From the NCBI GenBank assembly GCA_942493045.1, contig OW818665.1, positions 2,604,001 to 2,668,000 on the forward strand: DNA of 64,000 bases, written 5' to 3'. The stretch comes from Teretinema sp942493045 (GTDB lineage Bacteria > Spirochaetota > Spirochaetia > Treponematales > Treponemataceae). This document shows positions 39,702-51,200 of this stretch, one piece after another. A program made the translations under genes and the position numbers. The number at the start of each line of letters is the position of its first letter. Position 1 is the first letter of the stretch. Under the pieces are notes generated by a model that worked only from the letters and a program-made list of their open reading frames with translations, did no database searches and had not been told where the DNA came from.

Positions 39702-42700
39702 ATGAACAGAAAGATTATCGTATCTATTGGGCTCTCTTTGGTGATGCTCTCCGCTCTTTTTGCCGGTGGCAAAAAGGATACGGTCGATACTCCTGCCGAA
39801 GGGCTGGACAGTTGGCTTGAAACCGTCGATATCACTCAAAAGAAACCGGGCAAATATAATATTCTGATCACGGCGGAGGACCTCGCCGGAAATACCGGCC
39901 TGGCCGGTCCGTATAATATGTTTATAGATCCGGATTCGGATCTTCCCGTTACCCGTGTGACCAATCCTCTGGAGCAGATGCGCGTTCCGGGTAACCTGAA
40001 TATTGTCGGTACCTGCATTGATGATGATGCCGTAGACTATGTCGAGTTATTGCTTGATGACGCCGTGGAGCCGGTGCGGGCTGACGGTAAAGAATTCTGG
40101 TCCTATTATCTGGATACCAACGGTTTGGCTGAGGGAGCGCATACCATTCAGGTATATGGCGTGGACACTTTCGGCGTGAAAGGGCGTCCTTATGTCGTGA
40201 CCTGGAACCTGGACCGCAACCGTCCGGAATCAGAAGTAACGAATTTAACGATGGGCGCTTTGGTATCCCGCCGTTTTACCCTTTCCGGAAAAGTTACCGA
40301 CGGTAATGGTATCCGTGAATTATTTTACTCGATCGACAGCGGCGTGACTTTTTCTCCGTTGCCGCTTAAATTTAACAAGCGTGAGGGACTCTGGGAATTC
40401 AACGTCAACCTTGATTCAACAAAAATGACAGACGGTCCGAGCGTCTGCTGGTTTAAGGCGGTTGACGGTCAGGGCTCCGAGGGAATTTATACCTTCCTTT
40501 ATTTTGTAGATAACACCAATCCGACAGTAGGGTTCATTTCTCCCGTTGCCTCCGAATCGGTGAACGGTGTGTTCGCGGTGACCGGTTTCGCGGAAGACGC
40601 GATCGGTGTTCAATCCCTGTCCTGGAAGCTTGGCCGTGAAACGGGTGAATTTGAGCTGATTAAGGGTAATCCCTATTGGTACAAGGAATTCGATCTGCGC
40701 GGCGGCCGTGAGCGCAGCGTAGAAATAGAAATAACCGCGGTGGACACTGCCGGAAATAAAACCGTAGCTAAGCGCCGGATCCTGGTTGATCAAGCCGCCG
40801 ACGTGCCGGCGGTAACGGTAACAACCCCCGCCAGCGGACAATTCTTTGAAGATACGGTGCGCCTGGCCGGTATCGCCGCGGACGATGACGACATCGCCGA
40901 GATTTGGTATTCGGTGAACAAGGGACCGCCCAATAAGATTGATTCTTCCGGTGTGTTCGGCGTGGAACTGGCCGGTATACCGGCCGGTCGGCATAATCTC
41001 GAGGTGTGGCCGGTGGATGTCTACGGTATCCGCGGCGTCTCGGTTCAGGTGCCCTTCGCCGTGGCCGGTCCTCCGCCCGCGGTGCAGTTTAAGGCGCTCA
41101 GCTCAGATCCGATCGGTATACACGTTGAAAAAGGTTCATCGATAGCCGGAAACATCAGCTCGGCGGCCGGAATCAAAGCCGCGGCCTATCAGATCAGCGG
41201 TATGCCGCTGCGCCCGTTAACAGTACGCTCCGGAACCACCAGCCTCGACTTTACCATTCCGGTCACGGCGGATTTTCCCTACGGTGTTATCGGTTGTGAG
41301 ATTGTGGCTATTGATATTTACGACCGTGAAACCCGCTCTACCCAGGTTTTTTATACCACCAATCTGGCGATATCACGCGGTGCCGCTCCGGAGTATCCGG
41401 AGGGCAGTATCCGCTCCAGCCGCGAGATTGTCATTCCGGCTTCCGGTAAGGTTCCCGCCAGTACGGGAACAGCCGGAATAATGTTGGCCTCGGTTAGCCC
41501 GGGAGACATCCCGTTTGAAAACGGCATGAGCGTAACTCTTTCGGGCCCCGGCTGGCCGAAAGACGCTCAAAAAGACGCCGCTCTGCGGGTTACTATTGAT
41601 TCCCCGGTAGCGGTAACCGGAATCAGCTGGACATTAAACAAGGGAACCGCTTTACGCGGCTCGGTACAAAAAACCGGAGACGCTTCGTACACCGCGCTTA
41701 TTCCCTTAAAAGCCCTCACCGAGGCCGGTTATCTGGAAATTGCCGTAACGGCAACCTTCCGCGATACTTCAACTATTTCCGCGTCCGGCTATATCAGCGT
41801 GCTGCGGCCGTCGCCGACAGCCGGCATCTTTGACCAGGAGCAATTAAGCTGGGGTCCGGCGTTGCGTAATCCGGCCAATGCCATTCTGCTGCAGGACGGC
41901 GCCACAGCCCAGGCCATTTTCAACGGCAAACCGGGGCTTTTTGCCCGGTCGGTGCGGTTTGATAAACCGATACCCGGTTTGGACGTGGCCCTCGAAGGCA
42001 ATAAAATTACAGTGAGCGGAACCCGCGACGGTGAATATAAGGCCGTTCGCCTGGTAATACAGGATACTGACGGTAAGGAATTTACGACAGCGCCGGAAAC
42101 CTATCTCGTCGACTCGGCCTTGCCGGTTATTGAACTGGATGCGGTGATGGATAGCGTCTGGCGCCGCACCGCTTTGGCCGTTCGAGGACGGGCGGCAGAC
42201 TCTCAGGGCATAAAAGCCGTGGAATATTCTCTGGATAACGGGACCTCCTGGCGGCCGCTGGCTAACAAGTTGACCGGAGCCGCCGCCACGACAGCCTGGA
42301 GTTTTGACGAGTCAATAAATATTGAAACTATGGAAGACGGCCGCGTCGAGATTCTGGTTCGGGCAGTGGACAATATCGGCCGCTCGGTGAATGCCTGGCG
42401 GGTGTATCAGAAAGATACGTTGCCGCCGGATGTCGAGACTATTCTGCCGGCTCCAGGAGATATCGTAAACGGTGAAACCCGCATGGCTTTCCGCATCGCC
42501 GACGCCGGTGTAGTGGTAAAAGCCGAGTATCATGCTCCGGGAAATAATACCGAATGGCAGCCGTTGGAGCTTTCGGCGCTTACTACCACCATGGTAGGTA
42601 CTTATAAGCAGCCGCTTGATCCGGCGATGCAGTTCCGCTTCACCGACGCCGCCGGCAACGCGCTGCTGATTGACTCCTGGCTCTTTACCATAGACGCTCA

Positions 42701-44858
42701 GGCCGATCTGCCGATAGTCGAGATTCATCTGCCCGCCGAGAACGACGTGATCCGCAAGGATTTTGTGGTGTCCGGTGTGGTCTATGATGATGACTCCCCG
42801 GCCAAGATCTGGTACAAGATCGATAACGGCACCTTTACGGAAGTGCCGATCGAATATAGCTTCTCGATTCCGATTGCCCTGCGCAGCCTGACCGATAATG
42901 AACACTCTATCACGGTATACGCCGAGGATATTCACGGGGTACGCGGGCCGGAGGTTGTGCGGCGCATCCGGGTCTCGCTGGAGGAACCCAAGGCCTCGGT
43001 TTTAGCTCCCTCATTTGAGAAAACCAATCGCGGGGCGCTGGAAATTACCGGCGTGGCCTCTGATCGCAACGGAATTGAAAAGGTAGAGGTTTCACTGGAT
43101 AACGGAAATTCCTTTAATCTGGCCGTTGGCACCGAACAATGGAAATATCAGTTTGACACCCGGGTTATTCAGGACGGAACCCATGTGGTCTTCATAAAGG
43201 TCTGGGATAAGTATGGAACCACCGGTTTGTATTCCAGTTTGATTAATATTGATAATACCGCCCCGAACATCCGCCTGGAACTGCCGCTGGACGGCAGCCG
43301 TACCGGAGAGATGCTGTTTATCTCCGGCCAAACCCTGGATAATATCGGCCTGGAGCAGGTAATGGCCCGGATCAGCAATATTGATCCTAAGCAACCGCCG
43401 ATTCCGGCCGCGGTCGCCGAGATTCCTTTTGAAAATGAGTTGATCATTTCCCGCGGAATAGACGTCAGCGTACTGCCTGAAGGTTTTTATAATGTTGAGG
43501 TACGGGGCTTCGATAAGGCCGGCAACATTACCCGCGTTTCCCGTAACTTTGAGGTCTACAAAAAGCTTGATCGCAACCGCATCGAGTTCCTGTACCCCCT
43601 GAACGGTGAACAGGTTCAGGGTATGTTTAACATCTATGGCCGGGTAGTCAGTGAAGATCAAGTAGAAAGTTTGGGTCTGGTAATTAATGGCGAAAACGCC
43701 GGAATTACCACCCTGCTGCCTTCCGGATATTTCAAGTTTACCGTTACCCCGGAAATGCTCGGCGGGGGAACGCATCAGATTACCATCAGGGCCCTGCTCT
43801 CCGGCGATAAAATTATCACCTCCGAGCCGCACACCGTGCTATACAAGCCAAACGGCCCCTGGATTACAATCGACAGTTTTGCTATGGGCGATTTCGCGAT
43901 TGACCGGCCCTGGCTGATGGGTACCACCGGCTATTCCTTTACCGAGGAAGAAGTTTTGGCCCTGCGGGCCAAAGATACCAACCGTGATGTGCGCCGTGAG
44001 CTGCAGGCCAAGACTCTGGAAAAGGTTGAGATCAGTTTTGATAACGGCAAGACCTTCCAGCCGACCGAATCCGGTCGCAAGTGGCGCTACCGGATAGAAA
44101 CCGGCGATCTGGCTGAAGGTTATCACTTCATGATATTGCGGGCCACCATGATGAACGGCGAGACAGTAGTAACCCGTTCAATCGTCCAGGTTGATAAAAC
44201 CTCTCCGGTGGTCAAGTTGATTTCCCCGGGTGAGGGAGGCCGCTACAATAACGAACTGGTATTTTCAGGCTTAAGTTCCGATGACGTCCAGCTGGACTCG
44301 GTAATGCTGTCTCTGCGTCCCGGCGACAAGTCCGCTTACGCGGTACCGGCCTTCATTCAGGGTCTGTATTTTGACTGGCATTTCTGGGGCGCTACCCTCT
44401 ATGATCTGGGCCTTGGACTGACTTTCTTTGACGATAACGTCAAGCTCCAGGCGCAGTTCGGCCAGTTTACCGCTGAACAGCGTTCATTCTTTACTACCGA
44501 TAAAGCGCGTTATGGCGGCAATGTATTCGGAATTAAGCTGCTGGCCAACCTGGCTTACGTTCCGATGGAATACTATCTCGGTCCGGACTTCTCCTGGCTT
44601 TCCGCGACTGCCGCGGTGGGAGCGAACTTCTCCTATTTCAGCGAAACACAGAGCGGAAAACCGCAAATTCTTTCGGCGGTGTTAGCCCAGATCGAGTTCC
44701 CCCGGATAACCATTCCGAAACGGGAAACTTTCAGGACATTCTCCCTATATACCGAAGGACAACTGTGGTTTATTCCGACGGATGTCGACGCCGGTGAAGT
44801 AGCTGTTAATTCGCTGGTTCCGCATGTGACCGGAGGAATACGTATCAATTTGTTCTAG
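39702..44858 (+). CDS. Large secreted Ig-repeat protein with barrel-like C terminus
   Basis: A 1718-aa envelope protein. A signal peptide (about 1-21, ending LFAG) is followed by some 13-15 Ig-like repeats of about 90-110 residues up to residue 1535. Each has a recurring pattern: a V-x-G/SG-x-A-x-D strand, W-Y/W-x-Y-S-x-D or VEYSLDNG, and a closing ITVxAxDxxGxxG. The last 170 residues (from about 1550) change character to amphipathic strands rich in Tyr, Phe and Gly (GLYFDWHFWGATLYDLGLG and similar) and the protein ends in INLF, with the C-terminal Phe typical of outer-membrane beta barrels. This suggests an outer-membrane anchor carrying a long Ig stalk. The ligand is unknown. AAGGTGA lies before the ATG. 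Confidence 0.8.
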   Translation: MNRKIIVSIGLSLVMLSALFAGGKKDTVDTPAEGLDSWLETVDITQKKPGKYNILITAEDLAGNTGLAGPYNMFIDPDSDLPVTRVTNPLEQMRVPGNLNIVGTCIDDDAVDYVELLLDDAVEPVRADGKEFWSYYLDTNGLAEGAHTIQVYGVDTFGVKGRPYVVTWNLDRNRPESEVTNLTMGALVSRRFTLSGKVTDGNGIRELFYSIDSGVTFSPLPLKFNKREGLWEFNVNLDSTKMTDGPSVCWFKAVDGQGSEGIYTFLYFVDNTNPTVGFISPVASESVNGVFAVTGFAEDAIGVQSLSWKLGRETGEFELIKGNPYWYKEFDLRGGRERSVEIEITAVDTAGNKTVAKRRILVDQAADVPAVTVTTPASGQFFEDTVRLAGIAADDDDIAEIWYSVNKGPPNKIDSSGVFGVELAGIPAGRHNLEVWPVDVYGIRGVSVQVPFAVAGPPPAVQFKALSSDPIGIHVEKGSSIAGNISSAAGIKAAAYQISGMPLRPLTVRSGTTSLDFTIPVTADFPYGVIGCEIVAIDIYDRETRSTQVFYTTNLAISRGAAPEYPEGSIRSSREIVIPASGKVPASTGTAGIMLASVSPGDIPFENGMSVTLSGPGWPKDAQKDAALRVTIDSPVAVTGISWTLNKGTALRGSVQKTGDASYTALIPLKALTEAGYLEIAVTATFRDTSTISASGYISVLRPSPTAGIFDQEQLSWGPALRNPANAILLQDGATAQAIFNGKPGLFARSVRFDKPIPGLDVALEGNKITVSGTRDGEYKAVRLVIQDTDGKEFTTAPETYLVDSALPVIELDAVMDSVWRRTALAVRGRAADSQGIKAVEYSLDNGTSWRPLANKLTGAAATTAWSFDESINIETMEDGRVEILVRAVDNIGRSVNAWRVYQKDTLPPDVETILPAPGDIVNGETRMAFRIADAGVVVKAEYHAPGNNTEWQPLELSALTTTMVGTYKQPLDPAMQFRFTDAAGNALLIDSWLFTIDAQADLPIVEIHLPAENDVIRKDFVVSGVVYDDDSPAKIWYKIDNGTFTEVPIEYSFSIPIALRSLTDNEHSITVYAEDIHGVRGPEVVRRIRVSLEEPKASVLAPSFEKTNRGALEITGVASDRNGIEKVEVSLDNGNSFNLAVGTEQWKYQFDTRVIQDGTHVVFIKVWDKYGTTGLYSSLINIDNTAPNIRLELPLDGSRTGEMLFISGQTLDNIGLEQVMARISNIDPKQPPIPAAVAEIPFENELIISRGIDVSVLPEGFYNVEVRGFDKAGNITRVSRNFEVYKKLDRNRIEFLYPLNGEQVQGMFNIYGRVVSEDQVESLGLVINGENAGITTLLPSGYFKFTVTPEMLGGGTHQITIRALLSGDKIITSEPHTVLYKPNGPWITIDSFAMGDFAIDRPWLMGTTGYSFTEEEVLALRAKDTNRDVRRELQAKTLEKVEISFDNGKTFQPTESGRKWRYRIETGDLAEGYHFMILRATMMNGETVVTRSIVQVDKTSPVVKLISPGEGGRYNNELVFSGLSSDDVQLDSVMLSLRPGDKSAYAVPAFIQGLYFDWHFWGATLYDLGLGLTFFDDNVKLQAQFGQFTAEQRSFFTTDKARYGGNVFGIKLLANLAYVPMEYYLGPDFSWLSATAAVGANFSYFSETQSGKPQILSAVLAQIEFPRITIPKRETFRTFSLYTEGQLWFIPTDVDAGEVAVNSLVPHVTGGIRINLF

Positions 44859-44878
44859 TGCTAAGTCCAATATCAACA

Positions 44879-44907
44879 AGAGGGCCTGAAAAGGCCCTCT
44901 TTTTTTA
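44879..44907 (+). terminator. Terminator of the 1718-aa gene
   Basis: AGAGGGCCT and AGGCCCTCT form a perfect 9-bp stem with a GAAA tetraloop and a run of seven T. Confidence 0.93.
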
Positions 44908-45222
44908 TATATTGGTGATATTTAACATTTATTTCTTTGTGAATTCCTGGCTTATGTGTTATTATAAAAGTAACCAGTCTTATTTCTTTTCTGTATCTAA
45001 ACCAAGTGAAATTATCAGTATCATGGGGCTATTTGTAAAAAATGAGGCCTGAAAGGGATTCGCGAGTCGACGCAGCAGTATTTTGATGCTACTGGGTCTG
45101 CATCAGCGGCAAACTCCCTTTTGTGCGAGGTTTTGGACAAATTCAATGTTTCGGTATTTTATGCCGATAACTTTCGATAGGGTAGTCTCGTCTCAGGACG
45201 GGCAGTCTGGCAGGAGGCATGT
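44908..45222 (+). other. Intergenic region and leader of the giant lipoprotein gene
   Basis: No supportable gene is present in these 315 bases. A candidate promoter, TTGGAC (45133-45138), 16 bases and TATTTT (45155-45160), precedes the giant gene. Upstream of it, AAAGGGA (45052-45058) and TCCCTTT (45115-45121) could close a structured element containing smaller inverted repeats; it does not match any riboswitch class I recognise. CAGGAGG lies before the ATG at 45223. Confidence 0.4.
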
Positions 45223-48200
45223 ATGAGCAAGGGTAGTTGGAGTAAAATTGGGTTGATCACCCTGGTTGTGGCAATTTCTGGCCTGTTTGTGAATTGCGAG
45301 GTTGGTTTGGGAAAATCAGTCGATACCCAACCGCCGAGGGTCGCTATTACCTATCCTCCAACCGCGAGCGTTATAAAGAATTCGTTTACCGTTGCCGGTA
45401 CCGCTGCCGATGAAACCGACCTTGCCGCGGTTACCGCGAAATTTACAAATATCGTAACCAAGGCTGTTTACGGTCCCTATTCCGCCAATATAAACACTTC
45501 GCTGAATACCTGGTCTGTGGTGGTGAACCCGCTGGTAAGCCCAGGGGAATACGCCTTACCCGATGGTTCCTATGAACTGATTATCACCGCGAAAGACTCC
45601 GCCGGCCGCACCTCCTCGGCTGCTACTACTTACCGGATTGATAATACCGCTCCTGTTCTCGTACTTGACCGCCCCGCTTCCGTTGGTCCTACCCTTGCCA
45701 ACGCCGACGGCTTCGGTTCGGTACTTAAAGTTACCGGCAGCGCCAATGATGAACATGCCATAGAAGAGCTGGTGTTTACCGTTTATGACGACACTGGCGT
45801 TCAGATCGGCGCGCCCCTGTCCTATAGTAATATTTCCGGCGTGGGAATGGATATTGTACTCGCTCGATTGCATGACAGTCCTGTCACCCCGGAAGAGATT
45901 AATCTGGATACTATCTATCGCACGATTTATGACACCGGAACTCCCGGGACCCAATATTTTTACTGCACTGTTGATGTATCTGATGAAGCTCGCGAATTCA
46001 ACCCCCCGGCCGCTGTAGCCAGCCCCACAAACACCCGCGGTAATATCAATTCCAATTATTATATTTACAGTAAAATTTACGCCGATATTTTTTCGGCTAA
46101 TGGCGCCGCTGTGACCATGAGGGATTTAACCTCAATATTTAACGGAACTTATCCCGATCCGGTGAAAGCCGCCTCGGTTTTGACTACCTTATCAACCTAT
46201 GAAATTGACGCGACGGCCTGGAGTACGGCTTCCAGTACTTTCTCCCTCAATCCGGAAAAAAGCCCTAAATATGAGCTGGTCGGATATCCGTCGGTTACCG
46301 ATGCCACAATCGAAGATGTGAAAGTTGGAAATGAGTCCAACATAACCGTCAGAATAAATGAAGGTCTTGATAAGGTTCCGCTTAATCCGGATTCCTTCAG
46401 GATTTTATTACGCGATTTAACACCCGCCGGTATTCCCGGTCCCGGACCGGATATTGTACTGTTGCCCTCCGTGGCGGATTTGGCCGGTGACCCGGTTGCG
46501 ATCGCAGCCCGTAACGCTAAGCTTTCACCGAGCGGTGGCGCCTACCTGATAGCCTTGAATATCGGAATTGTGCCTACAAAGGTAAATTATGAAGTCGTTG
46601 TGGAGGGTGAAGATCAGGACAGCGTGATCATTGACAATAGCGGAACCTGGTATGGTTTCCGGGTTGTCTCCAATGGCAAGCCTCCGGCAGTAACCATTAC
46701 CTCCGGCCCGGCGAACCTCGGTTCCGTGACCAATGATCCGATCAGTTTTGAGGGAACGGTAGTCACTGAGTCCGGTTTCGGGTCATTCAGCGCGGTAATA
46801 GAAATATATGATACCCTGCTTAATTCGCTGAAAGAAACGATCACTGTACCGGCTATTGCCGTCAGCGCGATTGACGACACTTGGACATACAATCTAGCCG
46901 CCCGGCCGGAAGGTCTTGGCGTAGGTTTATACGCCCCCGGCCTGTATCGCTATGATATTACCTTTACGGCGGTTGACGCCGAGAACAATACCACCCCGTT
47001 GGTGCGCCAGATTTACATGGACAATCAGGATCCGACGCTGCAGAGTTTTTACTTTAACAACGTGGTCTATGAATCCGGCTTTGTTGAACCGCGTATTAAC
47101 GGACCGGTAAACACTTTCTCCGTACAGCTCCGCGATAATGACCGGATAGCAACCGCTTCATATACGCTCAATGGCGGCGCGCCTGTTGTCGTTACCGCCC
47201 CCGAGAGTTGGACTTCCCCCAACATCGACTCGACAGCGTATCCGGATGACGCGAATATCGATATTGAATTTACAATTGAAGACCGCGCCGGGAATTCCGT
47301 CGTGCTGTTACGGCAGATTTATGTCAATCAGGATACTGACCGACCGGTAGTTACGTTGAGTAATCTTGATGTCGCCATCACAACTCAGGCGGGAGCTATC
47401 ACCGACAACCTGCTGGTTGGCAATTTTATCAATGGATCTATTACCGACGATGACGCAGTGGCCTCCGCGACCATTACCGTCTGGAATTCTGTCGGTACTA
47501 TTATTCGCAATGCCCTGCCCATTACCCTAAGCGGACCTGACGGTTCAAAGACGTTCAGTTACTCGGTTTCCGGAATCGCCGATGGCCAGTACCGGTTTGT
47601 TATTGTATCCAGCGACTCTACCGGAGTAACAAATACGGCGATGACGCCCGTCTGGTTCAGTTTTGATACCGCGGCGCCGAGTCTTTCAGCCAGCACGCCT
47701 CCGGCTAATACCAACGCCGGTTTCAGCATTACCGGTACGGCCTCGGATACCAATGCCCTGGCGGCGACCGCTATAACCGTGACTCAGCGCAAAGACGGCG
47801 GCACGGCTATTGAAATAGATGTAAACGGTCCCTCTACCAGCAACGGCTGGGCGACCTGGACTCTGGCAAACCTGCCGCGTGACCCGGCCTCTATCGGCGT
47901 ACAGGATGGAATAGACGCCAGTTCGGACGGCGTGTATGAATATATAATCACCGCTGTTGATGTTGCTAATAGAACCAGAAATGAGACCCGTACCGTACGC
48001 TTTGACGCCACGGAAGCCACCGCGGTTATCGTCAACCCGCCGGCCTCCCCGGCCGCCGGAAACGTGATCGGTTCGAGCTATACCTTTACCGGAACAGCAG
48101 CGGATACCGGCAGCGGCGTCGCCGCGGTACGCCACAGCTTCGATGACGCTACCTGGACAGTAGCGGCCGGAACAACCAGCTGGAACGCCTCCACAACCTT

Positions 48201-51200
48201 AACCGGAACGGAGGGGGCCCGGACTCTCTATGTGCAGACTGAAGACAACGCCGGAAACGTCAGCGCCTCCGTGACGCGTCCCTTTGTGTATGATACAGCC
48301 ATTCCCGTGGCGACCATTACCGGCGCGGCTAACCGCGACGTCAACGCCGCTTTCTCGCTGACCGGTTTCGCCACTGACAACTATGGTATTGCCAGCATCG
48401 CGGTGACCCAGGACGGCGCGCTCATTGATACCAACGGCGTAACTACCGGCGGTACGGTAACTAACCGCAGCTGGACTTTGAGCAACCTGCCGAGAAACCC
48501 GGCGAGCATCGGGAACCCGCTCGTGGCCGATGGTACCTTTGTCTATAACGTGACGGCCACCGACCTGGCCGGAAAAACCAGCGTGATCGCCAGCGTAACG
48601 GTGCGCGTGGATACCAGCGCTCCGAACGTCAATACGATCATCGCTCCCGGCGCCGGACAAACCGGGGTTAACGCTCTGGCCGGCGCTTCCTACCTGTTCC
48701 GCGGCAATGCCTCGGATACCGGAGTCGGCGTAGCCAGGGTCTGGTATGTAATTAATACCAACGCCACCGCCCCGGCCATCGCCACCACTCCCGTCGCGGC
48801 CGGCTATACTGAACTGCTTACCACCGGAAACTGGAGCTTTGCCCGGCTGCTACCTGCCGAATTGCCGCAGGGTCTGGCATACTATCTGCATGTGCTGGCT
48901 GAGGACAGCTCGGGTAACCGTACCGCTACGGCCAGCGCCGCCAGTGTGCTCTTTGACGTCGACCTCGCTAACCCGGTCGCGGTGGAAAATATTGTTAACA
49001 CTACCAATGTACAGAACCGCAAGGCGGCCTTCAGTCTCGGCGGAACGGCCGTAGACTCTCATGGTATCGCCTCTGTCGTGGTGACCCAGAAACTCGATGA
49101 CGGCGCCGCGCTAGTAATTACTCCGAACGGTCCGACTCTTGGCGGAACGGTAACCAATCGAACCTGGACGCTGGCAAACCTGCCGCGCGACCCCGCCGAT
49201 TTAGGCACGCTCGACCTGACCGACGGCCTCTATGAATACGTGATTACGGTAACCGACCTGGCCGGTAAGACACACAGTCTGACCCGCACGGTGCGCTTTG
49301 ACGCCACCGGCCCGACACTGACCATAACGGCGCCCGCCGCCAGCAGCTGGGCTAACGCCAGCACAGTCCCGGTTAACGGTGTCGCCTCGGACCTTTCCGG
49401 AATTAAAGCGATTTATTACGCTCAGGGTGCGGTCGAACCGGCTCTGCCGGCGGACTGGTCGGCGGACGCCAACTGGACAGGCGCCGGTTGGTCGGTAGCC
49501 ACCGGTACCAGCAGCTGGTCTTTCAGTCTGACCGGTTTGACCGAAGGGTCGAAGCGGGTTTGGATACGTTCGGTGGATACACCGATCAACGTCTCCGCGG
49601 CTCAGAGCCTCGATTTCGGCGTTGACCTGAATACCCCGAATTTGACGGCCAGCGTACCCCCGACTAATACCAACGCCGGTTTCAGCATTACCGGTACCTC
49701 CTCGGATACCAATGCCCTGGCGGCGACCGCCATTACCATTACTCAGAAGAAGGATGCCGGCCTGGCAATCGCTATAGCCACCAACGGACCGACAACCGGT
49801 GACAGCTGGGCGACCTGGACTCTGGCAAACCTGCCGCGTGACCCGGCCTCTATCGGCGTACAGGATGGAATAGACGCCAGCTCTGACGGCGTGTATGAAT
49901 ATGTGATTACCGTTACCGACGCGGCCGGCAAGACCAGCCAGGTAACACGCACTGTGCGCTTTGACGCCACGGACGCCACCGCGGTTATCGTTAACCCGCC
50001 GGCCTCCCCGGCCGCCGGAAACGTGATCGGCGCAAGCTATAACTTTACCGGAACCGCCGCGGATACCGGCAGCGGCGTTGCCGCGGTACGCCACAGCTTC
50101 GATGACGCTACCTGGACAGTAGCGGCCGGAACAACCAGCTGGAACGCCTCCACAACCTTAACCGGAACGGAGGGGGCCCGGACTCTCTATGTGCAGACTG
50201 AAGACAACGCCGGAAACGTCAGCGCCTCCGTGACGCGTCCCTTTGTGTATGATACAGCCATTCCCGTGGCGACCATTACCGGCGCGGCTAACCGCGACGT
50301 CAACGCCGCTTTCTCGCTGACCGGTTTCGCCACTGACAACTATGGTATTGCCAGCATCGCGGTGACCCAGGACGGCGCGCTCATTGATACCAACGGCGTA
50401 ACTACCGGCGGTACGGTAACTAACCGCAGCTGGACCTTGAGCAACCTGCCGAGAAACCCGGCGAGCATCGGGAACCCGCTCGTGGCCGATGGTACCTTTG
50501 TCTATAACGTGACGGCCACCGACCTGGCCGGAAAAACCAGCGTGATCGCCAGCGTAACGGTGCGCGTGGATACCAGCGCTCCGAACGTCAATACGATCAT
50601 CGCTCCCGGCGCCGGACAAACCGGGGTTAACGCTCTGGCCGGCGCTTCCTACCTGTTCCGCGGCAATGCCTCGGACACCGGAGTCGGCGTAGCCAGGGTC
50701 TGGTATGTAATTAATACCAACGCCACCGCCCCGGCCATCGCCACCACTCCCGTCGCGGCCGGCTATACTGAACTGCTTACCACCGGAAACTGGAGCTTTG
50801 CCCGGCTGCTGCCTGCCGAATTGCCGCAGGGTCTGGCATACTATCTGCATGTGCTGGCTGAGGACAGCTCGGGTAACCGTACCGCTACGGCCAGCGCCGC
50901 CAGTGTGCTCTTTGACGTCGACCTCGCTAACCCGGTCGCGGTGGAAAATATTGTTAACACTACCAATGTACAGAACCGCAAGGCGGCCTTCAGTCTCGGC
51001 GGAACGGCCGTAGACTCTCATGGTATCGCCTCTGTCGTGGTGACCCAGAAACTCGATGACGGCGCCGCGCTAGTAATTACTCCGAACGGTCCGACCCTTG
51101 GCGGAACGGTAACCAATCGAACCTGGACGCTGGCAAACCTGCCGCGCGACCCCGCCGATTTAGGCACGCTCGACCTGACCGACGGTCTTTATGAATACGT

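Noticed and set aside
45050..45145. Cyclic-di-GMP riboswitch before the giant gene
   Set aside because: A GGCAAAC stretch is reminiscent of the GEMM class, but the conserved order of blocks and the second stem with GACGCAAAG are missing.
48199..51021. Repeated minus-strand open frames of up to 297 codons in the giant lipoprotein gene
   Set aside because: They recur only because the underlying DNA is duplicated; they are Gly/Arg-rich with no start signals.
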